Assembly (NCBI RefSeq): GCF_036245645.1 | Contig: NZ_BTPE01000012.1 | Location: 62,001-126,000, forward strand | Length of the DNA: 64,000 bases | Direction: 5' to 3' | From: Algoriphagus taiwanensis | GTDB lineage: Bacteria > Bacteroidota > Bacteroidia > Cytophagales > Cyclobacteriaceae | The notes under the pieces: model-generated | What the model was told of the DNA's origin: nothing | Seen by the model: only the letters and a program-made list of their open reading frames with translations | Database searches by the model: none | Position numbers and translations under genes: made by a program | In this document: positions 47,592 through 55,740 of the stretch, one piece after another | Layout of the letters: every line of letters starts with the position of its first letter | Numbering within the stretch: the first letter of the stretch is position 1

Positions 47592-48497
47592 ATGAACTCT
47601 TCTTCCTCGGAAAACAGTCTGCTTAGCTGGGGCTTGCTGACCATACTTACCCTGATCTGGGGAAGCTCCTTTATTCTGATCAAAAGAGGACTGGAAGTTT
47701 TTTCGCCGGGTGAAGTAGGTGCCTATAGGATGGTGGCAGCAGCATCCCTTTTGCTCCCCTTATCCCTGCCAAGAATAAAAAACCTGAATAAAACCCAAAT
47801 CAAAAATCTGCTCCTATCCGGGATGCTGGGAAGTTTTATCCCCGCTTTTTTATTTCCAATGGCTCAGACCCAGCTTAGCAGTTCACTGACCGGAGTTTTA
47901 AATGCCCTTACGCCCTTGTTTGTCGTCTTGGTGGGAGCCCTGTTTTTTAACACTAAAATCACCCGAAGAAATTTCCTCGGATTGGTTATAGCCTTTGCCG
48001 GTGTGATTGTCTTGGTGGCATACAAAGAAGGCGGGGGCTGGAGCTCCCTCACCGGCATCAATGCCTATGCATTATTTGTAATCGCAGCCTGTATTTGCTA
48101 CAGCTTCAATCTCTACGTAATCCGGACCCGCTTCACCAAACTCACTTCTATAGAAATTTCTTCGATTTCCCTACTAATGATACTTCCCGTGGCCTTGATG
48201 TACCTATTTGCAGGGACGCAGTTTTCTTACAAACTGGTCACTCATCCCCGGGCTTGGGAAGCTTTGGGATACGTGACTGTATTGGGTATGGTGGGCACGG
48301 GTACTGCTCTCATTCTTTTCAATATCATGGTCAAGCAATCAGGTCCCTTTTTTGCAAGTCTGGTCACGTACACTATTCCTATTGTGGCTATTTTATGGGG
48401 AGTACTGGACGGAGAGGTACTTCTTTTAGGCCATTATTTTGGAATCGCAGCAGTTATTCTTGGGGTATGGGTCGGCAACAGAAAAAAAGCTGTCTGA
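47592..48497 (+). CDS. EamA/DMT family transporter
   Basis: A 301-residue inner-membrane protein with ten hydrophobic segments in two five-segment EamA halves (IWGSSFILIKRGLEVFSPGE at the start of the first, TGTALILFNIMVKQ and IPIVAILWGVLDGE in the second). Members export amino acids or other small metabolites. The ATG at 47592 (MNSSSSENSLLSW) is used because the upstream ATG lies before the dusB terminator. Substrate not predictable from sequence alone. Confidence 0.88.
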   Translation: MNSSSSENSLLSWGLLTILTLIWGSSFILIKRGLEVFSPGEVGAYRMVAAASLLLPLSLPRIKNLNKTQIKNLLLSGMLGSFIPAFLFPMAQTQLSSSLTGVLNALTPLFVVLVGALFFNTKITRRNFLGLVIAFAGVIVLVAYKEGGGWSSLTGINAYALFVIAACICYSFNLYVIRTRFTKLTSIEISSISLLMILPVALMYLFAGTQFSYKLVTHPRAWEALGYVTVLGMVGTGTALILFNIMVKQSGPFFASLVTYTIPIVAILWGVLDGEVLLLGHYFGIAAVILGVWVGNRKKAV

Positions 48498-48498
48498 C

Positions 48499-49398
48499 CT
48501 ATTTTCCTTCCTGAAAGGCCTTCAATTCTCTTTTGCTCATTTCAGCTATCACCACCTCCTCGGGATGGGCCACGGTGAATTTTTCGGGCTGGTTAAAAGA
48601 AATCTCACCCTTTTCCCCTACAAAAGTGACAGGAAAGGCCTCCATGCCTAGTTTATCTGCCTCTTTTTTGACGGGACGTAGGTTGATCATTCGCACATGA
48701 GGACCGGAGGAGTAGTTTTCTCCACCTGACTGAGCAATGATATCGCCGGGAAATACCAAATCTCCTTCTTTGACCTGGGCTGAATTGGCCTTGAGTACGG
48801 AGATTTTGGTGAAAGTCCCATCTTCATGGTACAGCTCAATGAAATTCTCTTCCCTGTTAAAGCTCAAGTTTTCCTTGTCCCCTACATAGTCCATTTTCAT
48901 GGAAGATACCACGCCCTTCCGTGGAGCTACAATAGCTGTGGGCGAGGGAAAGGAAAAAGAAACCCCCACATAACTTCCCACCTGCTCATTTTTATCCAAT
49001 TGGGTGGCCAAGGGATTCATTTGCGCAGCCATAACTTCGTGGCCAGCCTCTACCGGAATGAGGTAGACTGCTTTGGTTTTGGACTTGGCAAAAAGATTAC
49101 CTTTCACATAAGAATAGGAATATCGGTAGTTAGTCCCTTGTCCTGAAAGGGTGGGTTTAAGCGTGGCTACTCTTGACCTACCCGGAGAAGCCAAGGCAGT
49201 GACATTTCCCCCTCCTGAAGTGGTCATGTTTTGAAGTTGAGAAAAATTGATCACGACGGTATGTGGGATAGACGTACGATTGATTGCATAGATGCTCACC
49301 ACACCGTCATTATCTCGTTCGGACTCCATTTCAATCTGTCCGAAGGAAACAAAATTGAGGGAAAAAAGAAGGAATGCTGATAAAAAGAGAGTTTTCAT
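48499..49398 (-). CDS. Degenerate M23 (LytM-like) peptidoglycan-hydrolase-fold protein
   Basis: A 299-residue exported protein (signal ending SFGQ, residue 21). Residues about 145-245 follow the LytM/M23 fold (IVAPRKGVVSSMK, VKEGDLVFPGDIIAQSGG, SSGPHVRMINLR). The zinc set is not intact: the first His-Asp motif is missing before IVAPRKG, the usual AHLS position reads ISVL (199-202), and HxH is H234-x-R236. The N-terminal region is strand-rich, unrelated to coiled-coil activators. It is therefore likely a non-catalytic fold, perhaps binding or activating other wall enzymes. The stop falls one base beyond the EamA stop, convergent. Confidence 0.8.
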   Translation of the reverse strand: MKTLFLSAFLLFSLNFVSFGQIEMESERDNDGVVSIYAINRTSIPHTVVINFSQLQNMTTSGGGNVTALASPGRSRVATLKPTLSGQGTNYRYSYSYVKGNLFAKSKTKAVYLIPVEAGHEVMAAQMNPLATQLDKNEQVGSYVGVSFSFPSPTAIVAPRKGVVSSMKMDYVGDKENLSFNREENFIELYHEDGTFTKISVLKANSAQVKEGDLVFPGDIIAQSGGENYSSGPHVRMINLRPVKKEADKLGMEAFPVTFVGEKGEISFNQPEKFTVAHPEEVVIAEMSKRELKAFQEGK

Positions 49399-49455
49399 TG
49401 ATTGGTAATTTTCTTGGGAGGAAAACTAATACCCAAGACACCAAAAACAAAAAAT

Positions 49456-50532
49456 CTACTCCTCGAAATTGATTCTTTTTCTCCAGGCATAGGCAAGCAT
49501 GGGCAATTGCTGATAGGAGTTCACCCCAGCTTTTACGCCTTGTGTCTTGAGAAAGAGGTCATTGGACTTTTTGGAAAGCTCCAAAGAAAAAGGTTTGATC
49601 GCCTCGGCTGCTTCTCTGATGGATTGCAGATCGGCAAGGACTCCGGGAGCAATGGTTTTGACCCAGGCTTTGTATTTCTCGGGCTCCATCCGGAAGTAGT
49701 CTCTCATCTGGTACTGAAGCAATCTCAAATGCCCGGAGTAGCGAAGCAAATAATTTTCAGAATTAGCACAGATGACCCAGGCAATGAAATTGGCCTCTCC
49801 CTCATCGGTCACTCCGTAGCTATGGGCCATTTCATGAGCCACAGTAAATGGCTGCTCCAGAGGGTGAAGCGTGGGATCAATGTAGCTTTCTCCGGTAAAA
49901 GGAAAATAAATACCAAGAATCCCCATCTTTCTCATAAATCCCGGAGGGGGAAAAAGTTTGGTTCGTGGTCGGCCGGTAAAATTGAGACCAAGAATTTCCA
50001 GATTTTCACTCATGTTGGACCGCACCAGTATCTCCAAATCCCGATATGGCAAGGTGCTTTGAATAGCCGTGGTATCCTGAGTAAGCCGCGAGCGGTAGAG
50101 TTCCACCAGCCTTTGGGTGAGTTTGATTTCTGACTCGATCTGCTCCAAATGGAGGGATTGTGGCTTCAGCTCCAGCTGCTGAAAGATCGGAGTCCGCTGA
50201 TAGTTGTATCCCCAAAGGATCAGGAAGAAGAAAACCAAGGCTCCTGCACCATTCGCTACAGCCTGAAGGGTATATAGTGTCTTCTCCTTCCAGCCTTGTC
50301 TTTTGGATAATCGAAAAAGGTAAATCCCGATTATCAGAAAAATCAAAACCAAAAAGAGATAGACACTTGGGAAAGGCAAATAGCCCAAGGTGAGGTCTAT
50401 TACATTTCTCACCCCGGGGAAAAACTTCCGGGAATACAGGTCATCGGTGAGCTCGGCATTTTGCATAGCAAAATACCGTATTCCCAAGGCCAAAACCCCA
50501 AGAAAAGCCCAGGACCAATCCCTTTTGCCCAT
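49456..50532 (-). CDS. DUF3810 membrane protein with HExxH motif
   Basis: A 358-residue protein. Three hydrophobic segments (about 9-22, 55-73, 95-109) precede a soluble domain with the zinc-protease-like motif AHEMAHSYG (His233, Glu234, His237) and a nearby Glu in DEGEANFIAW (242-251). This fits DUF3810, a family predicted to be membrane metallopeptidases but not characterised to my knowledge. It starts 12 bp after the nfu gene on the same strand, so the pair is probably co-transcribed. Whether it is catalytic is open. Confidence 0.83.
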   Translation of the reverse strand: MGKRDWSWAFLGVLALGIRYFAMQNAELTDDLYSRKFFPGVRNVIDLTLGYLPFPSVYLFLVLIFLIIGIYLFRLSKRQGWKEKTLYTLQAVANGAGALVFFFLILWGYNYQRTPIFQQLELKPQSLHLEQIESEIKLTQRLVELYRSRLTQDTTAIQSTLPYRDLEILVRSNMSENLEILGLNFTGRPRTKLFPPPGFMRKMGILGIYFPFTGESYIDPTLHPLEQPFTVAHEMAHSYGVTDEGEANFIAWVICANSENYLLRYSGHLRLLQYQMRDYFRMEPEKYKAWVKTIAPGVLADLQSIREAAEAIKPFSLELSKKSNDLFLKTQGVKAGVNSYQQLPMLAYAWRKRINFEE

Positions 50533-50544
50533 ATCGTTTTACGC

Positions 50545-51126
50545 TTAGATTCCCTCTGCCACCACTTCCTTCACTTCAGGAAGCATACGGGTCAGCAGAT
50601 TTTGGATGCCAGCTTTGAGCGTCACTGTGCTGGATGGACAGCCTGAGCAAGAGCCCTGAAGAAGGACTTTGACTACGCCATCCTGAAAAGAATGAAAAAC
50701 AATCGCTCCTCCATCCTGCTCTACTGCGGGACGAATGTATTCGTCGAGAATCCCTTTGATTTTTTTGACCACTTCCGAGTCATTCTCATCAAAAAGCGGA
50801 TCCTTATCAAAACTGGCCTGAACAGCTTTTTGACCTGATTCCAGATACTGCTTGATATGATCCCGGATGATGGTTTGGATTTCCGGCCATTCCACGTCCT
50901 CGGATTTGGTCACAGTGACAAAATTGGAAGCTATAAACACCCGCTGCACGGCTGAAAAATTGAAAAGTTCCTTAGCCAACTGGCTATTGTCGGCGCTGCC
51001 TACATCCGGAAAATCAAAACTTACTCCCTCATCTACCAACATAAAATTGGCCACAAATTTCAGGGAATTAGGATTGGGATTGGCCTCCATGTAGAGGTGA
51101 ACAGGGCGTGCTTGTGCTTTCAGCAT
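50545..51126 (-). CDS. NifU-like iron-sulphur cluster protein (Nfu)
   Basis: A 193-residue protein in two parts: an N-terminal Nfu domain (VHLYMEANPNPNSLKFVANF and FNFSAVQRVFIASNFVTVTK) and a C-terminal NifU-like domain with the cluster motif GSCSGCPSS (Cys160 and Cys163). Nfu carries Fe-S clusters to client enzymes. The ATG at 51126 (MLKAQARPVHLY) is preferred over an upstream start because the longer frame adds only non-homologous residues. Confidence 0.92.
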   Translation of the reverse strand: MLKAQARPVHLYMEANPNPNSLKFVANFMLVDEGVSFDFPDVGSADNSQLAKELFNFSAVQRVFIASNFVTVTKSEDVEWPEIQTIIRDHIKQYLESGQKAVQASFDKDPLFDENDSEVVKKIKGILDEYIRPAVEQDGGAIVFHSFQDGVVKVLLQGSCSGCPSSTVTLKAGIQNLLTRMLPEVKEVVAEGI

Positions 51127-51154
51127 GGTATTCTTGATTTGGTTGTAAAGAAAA

Positions 51155-51185
51155 ACCAAAAAAGGCCTCGGAAGTTCCGAAGCCT
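51155..51185 (-). terminator. Rho-independent terminator after thuA-like gene
   Basis: TCGGAA (51168-51173) and TTCCGA (51175-51180), extended by AGGC/GCCT at the ends with one mismatch, form a stem; the minus strand then runs TTTTTTGG. It ends the ThuA gene, 37 bp downstream of its stop. Confidence 0.75.
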
Positions 51186-51222
51186 GATCTTTTTCCTGAT
51201 TTTAAGTTGATTTAACGGGAAA

Positions 51223-51966
51223 TCATTTTGGAAGCTTTCCTTTGGCAGCGTACCAGATACCTCCATGGACATGCTGCAAGAAAACAGGATTGGCCCAAGC
51301 GGCCTCCACGTGACCCAAAGCGGTGTAAAACACTCTTCCTCCATCAAACTCATGATACCAAGCCATTGGGTGATTCGCTCCCATAGGTTTGGCAGGTTCG
51401 TAGGTGCTTTCATCCGCATTGATCAAGACCTTGATGGCAGGATTGATATTTCTGAATTCGTACAATTCATCAAACCAAAGCCAATTTTCCGGCAAATGCC
51501 AGGTGGAAGGATGGGATCGATCCAAAACCTGCATTCTCAACGTCTGTTGGCGTGGATGAGCTAGGAAATAGGCTCCGATCATTTGATTGTACCAAGGCCA
51601 TTCGTACTCAGTATCTGTAGCAGAGTGGATTCCGACCACTCCTTTTCCGCTTTGCACAAACTTTTGAAAAGCTGCCTTTTGGGCATCATTGAAAATGGTC
51701 CCGGTTGTACTCAGCAAGACCACGACATCGTATTTGGCCAAGTTTTCATCGGTAAACTGATTGGCGTCCTCAGTAACATAGACTCCAAAGCCATTTTCTT
51801 GACCGAGTTTTTTGACTGCCGCTACTCCCTCGGGAATGGACTGATGCCGGAATCCGGCAGTTTTGGAAAATACCAAAACTCTAAACTGACCGCCTTGCTG
51901 GGCAAAGGAACCTGCACTGACAAGAATTGCCAGAAGAAAGGTGAGAAATGTGGATTTAAGTTTCAT
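51223..51966 (-). CDS. Exported ThuA domain-containing protein
   Basis: A 247-residue protein with a signal peptide (MKLKSTFLTFLLAILVSAGSFAQ) and the ThuA-like glutamine-amidotransferase-fold domain: VLVFSKTAGFRHQSIPEG, DVVVLLSTTGTIFND, GKGVVGIHSATDTE, then WHLPENWLWFDELYEF, PMAWYHEFDGGRVFYTALGH. The family was named for trehalose utilisation, but exported Bacteroidota members are often near sugar-acid oxidoreductases and their activity is not known. It is transcribed alone here. Confidence 0.9.
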   Translation of the reverse strand: MKLKSTFLTFLLAILVSAGSFAQQGGQFRVLVFSKTAGFRHQSIPEGVAAVKKLGQENGFGVYVTEDANQFTDENLAKYDVVVLLSTTGTIFNDAQKAAFQKFVQSGKGVVGIHSATDTEYEWPWYNQMIGAYFLAHPRQQTLRMQVLDRSHPSTWHLPENWLWFDELYEFRNINPAIKVLINADESTYEPAKPMGANHPMAWYHEFDGGRVFYTALGHVEAAWANPVFLQHVHGGIWYAAKGKLPK

Positions 51967-52040
51967 AGGCGAGGTGATTTGGGTTATGGTTTATTGAAAA
52001 TATTCTTGACTCTTGGATTTAGCTTCTTGATTCTCAAAGC

Positions 52041-52787
52041 TTATTGAACAAGGGGGAATTTCTCCCCGGCTTCTTTTCGTGAAAATGCATTGAAATGCCA
52101 CCATTCGCTACCGATTCCTGTAAAACCTGCCCCTTTCATCACTTTTCTGAGGATTTCTCGGTTGGCAATGTGGGTTTGGGTAATTTTTCCCTCAGCCAGC
52201 ATCTGCTTTTCTCGGTCAGGATAGGCAGGATAACCGAAGTAATCGTAAGTAGTCCCCATGTCCAAAACCGAATCAGCTTGGGTATCGAAAATGGTCAAAT
52301 CTACCGCCACACCAAAGTTGTGCAATCCACCTATTTTGGGATCAGCCACATAGAGCGGCTTGATGCTATCCGGCTTGTCCAGGCTATCCCAAAGAATCTG
52401 CTGCACACTCAATGGTCTGACACCATCGTAAATCAGCAAGGTCAAGTGCGGATACTCTTTTTGTAAGGCCTCGTTGGCGGCCTTGACACGCTGAGCCACT
52501 TCAGGCTGTAAATAACATCGAGTCAATTCTCCATAAACATCCTGACCAAAGAAATTATCCTCTGTGGAATATTTCAATTCCACTCGAATGCTGGGGTCAA
52601 CGGCTTGGATTTCCACCAGTCGCTGATCAATCAATTTCTGCTCAAGAGAAGAAATTGAGGCTGTTGCTTCCACAGTGGCAATGGGAGAGATTTCCTCCCG
52701 CTGCATTTCCGAAAAAGTTTCCTGATCGCTTTTGGGAGCGGAGCAGGCAAAAGCCAAGGCTATTCCAATCAAAGCCCAGTTTCTCAT
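52041..52787 (-). CDS. D-Ala-D-Ala dipeptidase family protein, M15 (VanX-like), lipoprotein
   Basis: A 248-residue protein with lipoprotein-like start (LAFACSAP, Cys15). The VanX-type catalytic set is complete: Arg124 in YDGVRP, His156 and Asp163 in HNFGVAVDL, Glu228 and His231 in SEWWHFN. Such enzymes cleave D-Ala-D-Ala dipeptide; without vancomycin genes nearby a recycling role in the periplasm is the likelier use. The ATG overlaps the SDR gene stop by 4 bp, so the two are coupled. Confidence 0.92.
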   Translation of the reverse strand: MRNWALIGIALAFACSAPKSDQETFSEMQREEISPIATVEATASISSLEQKLIDQRLVEIQAVDPSIRVELKYSTEDNFFGQDVYGELTRCYLQPEVAQRVKAANEALQKEYPHLTLLIYDGVRPLSVQQILWDSLDKPDSIKPLYVADPKIGGLHNFGVAVDLTIFDTQADSVLDMGTTYDYFGYPAYPDREKQMLAEGKITQTHIANREILRKVMKGAGFTGIGSEWWHFNAFSRKEAGEKFPLVQ

Positions 52788-53548
52788 GAAGTCAGATTTT
52801 TCTTTACTAAAGTAGCTGCGGCCTGCGCCGTGGGAAGGACCACAATATCGGCCAGCACCACATGCGCAGGACGATTGACCACAAACTCCACGATATCGGC
52901 AATATCCTGAGCCAAAAGGGGTTCGTATCCTTGATAAACCGTTTCAGCACGTTTCTCATCTCCTTTAAATCGGACCAGAGAAAACTCTGTTTCCACTAAG
53001 CCGGGATGAATGCCGATGACTTTGATCCCAAAAGGGTTTAGGTCGATTCGCATGCCTTTGGTGATAGCATCTACGGCATGCTTGGAACCGCAGTACACAT
53101 TCCCGTTGGGATAGACTTCTTTCCCTGCGATGGAACCGATGTTGATGATGATGCCAGATTTTCTTTCGGTCATGCCTGGAATAATGGCTTTGGAGACGTA
53201 TAGCAATCCTTTTACATTGATATCCATCATGGCATCCCAATCGTCCAGATTTCCGGTTTGGATAGGATCTAGGCCATGGGCATTCCCGGCATTGTTGATC
53301 AGGACATCGATGGAGGACCATTCTGAGGGAAGATTACCCAAGATTTTGCCCACTTTTTCCCGATCACGCACATCAAAAACCAAAGGCAAAAATCGAACTC
53401 CTGCAGGGAGCTCTTTCGCCAATTCATCCAACCGATCTTTTCTACGTCCTGTGGCGATGATATCGTAACCCATTTTGGCCAGGGTAATCGCAGAAGCTTT
53501 TCCGATCCCGGAAGTCGCTCCGGTGATCAGGGCAATTTTATTTTCCAT
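52784..53548 (-). CDS. SDR family NAD(P)-dependent oxidoreductase
   Basis: A 254-residue classical short-chain dehydrogenase: cofactor loop TGATSGIGKA (9-18), NNAGNAHG (NNAG motif), IINIGSIAG with catalytic Ser, and YCGSK with Tyr and Lys. It is closest in layout to the YdfG-like 3-hydroxy acid dehydrogenase group. Upstream, on the minus strand, lies a copy of the recurrent leader-like sequence described at 60777-60799. It is coupled to the M15 gene by a 4-bp overlap. Confidence 0.92.
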   Translation of the reverse strand: MENKIALITGATSGIGKASAITLAKMGYDIIATGRRKDRLDELAKELPAGVRFLPLVFDVRDREKVGKILGNLPSEWSSIDVLINNAGNAHGLDPIQTGNLDDWDAMMDINVKGLLYVSKAIIPGMTERKSGIIINIGSIAGKEVYPNGNVYCGSKHAVDAITKGMRIDLNPFGIKVIGIHPGLVETEFSLVRFKGDEKRAETVYQGYEPLLAQDIADIVEFVVNRPAHVVLADIVVLPTAQAAATLVKKNLTS

Positions 53549-53579
53549 GGTTTAAAGATAGAAGGATTGAAGAAACTTG

Positions 53580-53622
53580 TCCGCCGAGGCGGATTGGAAA
53601 ATTGAAAGATCGAAAAATTGGG
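53580..53622 (-). repeat. Non-coding leader repeat (variant) plus 6-bp CCGCC/GGCGG dyad before the SDR gene
   Basis: On the minus strand this reads CCAATTTTTCGATCTTTCAA, a variant of the element at 60777-60799 and 62327-62349, and lies ahead of the SDR start at 53548. The bases 53580-53593 (TCCGCC-GA-GGCGGA) form a perfect dyad. In the same gap, 53731-53750 is copy 2 of the dispersed 20-mer, with two changes. Confidence 0.55.
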
Positions 53623-53764
53623 GAGATTGATTGAAGACTTCGAAAATTTAAAGGTTAAAAGCCCTCAATTATTGACCTTAAAATCAAAAAGCAAGGATTT
53701 ACTAGTGTAGGCTTGGAGTTCCCTACCCACTTGTAAATCGTAATTCGTCAATCGTACATCAAAT

Positions 53765-54430
53765 TCAGCTTCTCCATAAATAAGGAAACAAAATATACCC
53801 CGTAGCTGCCACGATCGCATTGATCGCCAAAAGGCTAAGCAACTTATCTGCACTGACACTCCAATCCAATCCATCCAAGGCATTTTTGGATATTCGGATG
53901 GCCATCAACAGAATCGGGATAATCACCGGGAAACTCAAAATAGCCATCAAGGTCGCATTGTTTCCAGCTTTGGAAGCAATCCCACTGACCATGGTTAAGG
54001 AAGCTGAAAAACCCACGGAACCCAAAACCAAATTCAACAAAAACAAACCTTGTTCCTGAACTGGATTTCCCAAAATCACAGAAAAAACTCCATAACCTAA
54101 AAGAGCCAAAATCAGCGTCAAACCAGTGTTGTACAAGATTTTTGAAACAATAATCGACTCTGGCGAAGCGATCATGTAGTAATACAACTGACGTCCTTGA
54201 TGCTCTTGTACAAAGCTCTTTGCCACGGCATTTACCGCGGAAAAGAGGATAATGATCCAATACAGCGCATTCCAAGTAGGGATGGAAAGGTTACCCATTT
54301 TGGCACCGACACTCAAGTAGGTGATAAAAACCGCCGAAACCACATAGAGCAAAATCCCATTTAGAGCATATTTCTGCCTCCACTCAAGCGTGATTTCCTT
54401 TTGGATCAAAACCGAGATTTCCTTCCACAT
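53765..54430 (-). CDS. ccmB: Haem exporter protein CcmB (ABC permease)
   Basis: A 221-residue integral membrane protein with six hydrophobic segments; it is the permease of the CcmAB system in cytochrome c maturation. Family marks are the start EISVLIQKEITLEWRQKYALNGILLYVVS, the AVAKSFVQEHQGRQLYYYMIASPE loop, and GNNATLMAILSFPVIIPILL. ccmA and ccmC are not in the window. The gene starts beside the tandem-repeat region. A cytochrome-c-domain PQQ dehydrogenase is encoded nearby (55741-57855), consistent with a need for haem c assembly. Confidence 0.92.
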   Translation of the reverse strand: MWKEISVLIQKEITLEWRQKYALNGILLYVVSAVFITYLSVGAKMGNLSIPTWNALYWIIILFSAVNAVAKSFVQEHQGRQLYYYMIASPESIIVSKILYNTGLTLILALLGYGVFSVILGNPVQEQGLFLLNLVLGSVGFSASLTMVSGIASKAGNNATLMAILSFPVIIPILLMAIRISKNALDGLDWSVSADKLLSLLAINAIVAATGYILFPYLWRS

Positions 54431-54496
54431 GGCTCAAAGTAAATACATTTTTTGCCACGAAGACCCAAAGGCACCTAAGGATTTTTCTTTACGTTT

Positions 54497-54858
54497 TTGC
54501 TCACAGATGTCACAGATCATCACAGATGGGTTTTTATCTGTGGGCATCCGTGGAATCTGTGAGAGTTTTCTCCGGCTGTGACCATTCCTCAACTTACCCT
54601 TACTGACAAAAATTTAATCATCAATTCATAGCAAAAACACCTTTGCTCACAGATGTCACAGATCATCACAGATGAGTTTTTATCTGTGGGCATCCGTGGA
54701 ATCTGTGAGAGTTTTCTCCAGCTGAGTTAATTCCTCACCTTATTATCACCAACAAAATTTCAATCATCAATTCCAAACAAAAACACCTTTGCTCACAGAT
54801 GTCATAGATCATCAAAGATGAGTTTTTATCTGTGGGCATCCGTGGAATCTGTGAGAGT
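54497..54858. repeat. 146-bp-period tandem repeat with long hairpin cores, 2.5 copies
   Basis: Copies begin at 54497, 54643 and 54789. Each starts with a 70-bp core nearly identical in all three (one change between copies 1 and 2, two more in copy 3), followed in copies 1 and 2 by a 76-bp linker that has drifted much more. The core folds on itself: CTCACAGAT (54500-54508) with ATCTGTGAG (54555-54563), CACAGAT (54511-54517) with ATCCGTG (54546-54552, one mismatch) and CACAGAT (54521-54527) with ATCTGTG (54536-54542). The region 54431-54921 has no gene; bases 54450-54480 carry a further CACGAAGACCCAAAGGCACC string. Confidence 0.85.
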
Positions 54859-54921
54859 AAATCCTCCTCTTTTGACTGGAAAGGATTCTCTGATTAACTT
54901 GAGAGTCTTCAATAGAATGCT

Positions 54922-55713
54922 ATGATTTGGGAAGACTTCTTCATTCGGTGGACCAGAATCGCAGGGAATGTTACATTTCGCTATTTCCTGATTGCCGGCA
55001 CGGTTTTTTTCCTTTTCTATTTCATTTTAAAGGGAATAATGGCCAACCGAAAAATGCAAGCCAAATTCCCCAAGCTCAAAGATTACTCCCGGGACATAAC
55101 CTACTCTTTGATCACCATTTTGATCTTCGCCACGGTAGCTGCGGTGACTTTTATTCTTTTGTATCCTTACACGCTTTATTATCGGGATGTTGAAAAATTT
55201 GGATGGACTTATTTTTACCTCAGTTTCCCTTTGATGTTTTTGATCCACGATGCCTATTTCTACTGGGCACATCGGCTGATGCATCATCCTCGGCTTTTCA
55301 AGGCGATCCACCGAGTTCATCATCAATCTACCAACCCCTCCCCTTGGACAGCCTATGCTTTTCATCCTTTGGAGGCGATCATTGAGGCCGGAATTATTTT
55401 GGTTTTGGGTTTTGTCTTACCGATCCATCAGGCCGCATTTGGGCTATTCATGCTGTTTCAGTTTTCTTACAATGTCTACGGGCACCTGGGCTATGAGCTT
55501 TATCCCAAAAATTTTCACCGAACCTGGATCGGAAAATGGATCAACACCGGAACCGCACATAACCAGCATCACCAATATTTCCATGGAAATTACGGGCTTT
55601 ACACCTTGATTTGGGATCGGTTGTTTGGCACGCTTAGAGAGGATTACGACCAAAAGTTTGATCAAGTGACTACTCCGAATCAAGCGCGAAGTCATGAAAA
55701 AACACTGGCATGA
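54922..55713 (+). CDS. Sterol desaturase / fatty acid hydroxylase family protein
   Basis: A 263-residue membrane protein with about four hydrophobic segments and the complete histidine boxes of the non-haem di-iron hydroxylases: HDAYFYWAHRLMHH, HRVHHQS and, near the C-terminus, HNQHHQYFHGNYG. It introduces oxygen or a double bond into a lipid; the substrate in this organism is unknown. The next gene, a PQQ dehydrogenase, starts 27 bp later on the same strand, so co-transcription is likely. Confidence 0.92.
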   Translation: MIWEDFFIRWTRIAGNVTFRYFLIAGTVFFLFYFILKGIMANRKMQAKFPKLKDYSRDITYSLITILIFATVAAVTFILLYPYTLYYRDVEKFGWTYFYLSFPLMFLIHDAYFYWAHRLMHHPRLFKAIHRVHHQSTNPSPWTAYAFHPLEAIIEAGIILVLGFVLPIHQAAFGLFMLFQFSYNVYGHLGYELYPKNFHRTWIGKWINTGTAHNQHHQYFHGNYGLYTLIWDRLFGTLREDYDQKFDQVTTPNQARSHEKTLA

Positions 55714-55740
55714 CACCCTTCCCGAAACATTTCCAAACCC

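Noticed and set aside
49402..50133. 243-codon plus-strand open frame
   Set aside because: It is antisense to the DUF3810 gene, which has membrane segments and a HExxH motif; this frame looks like a shadow.
54497..54858. Tandem repeat as a CRISPR array
   Set aside because: The 146-bp period, related linkers and only 2.5 copies do not match CRISPR repeat and spacer sizes.
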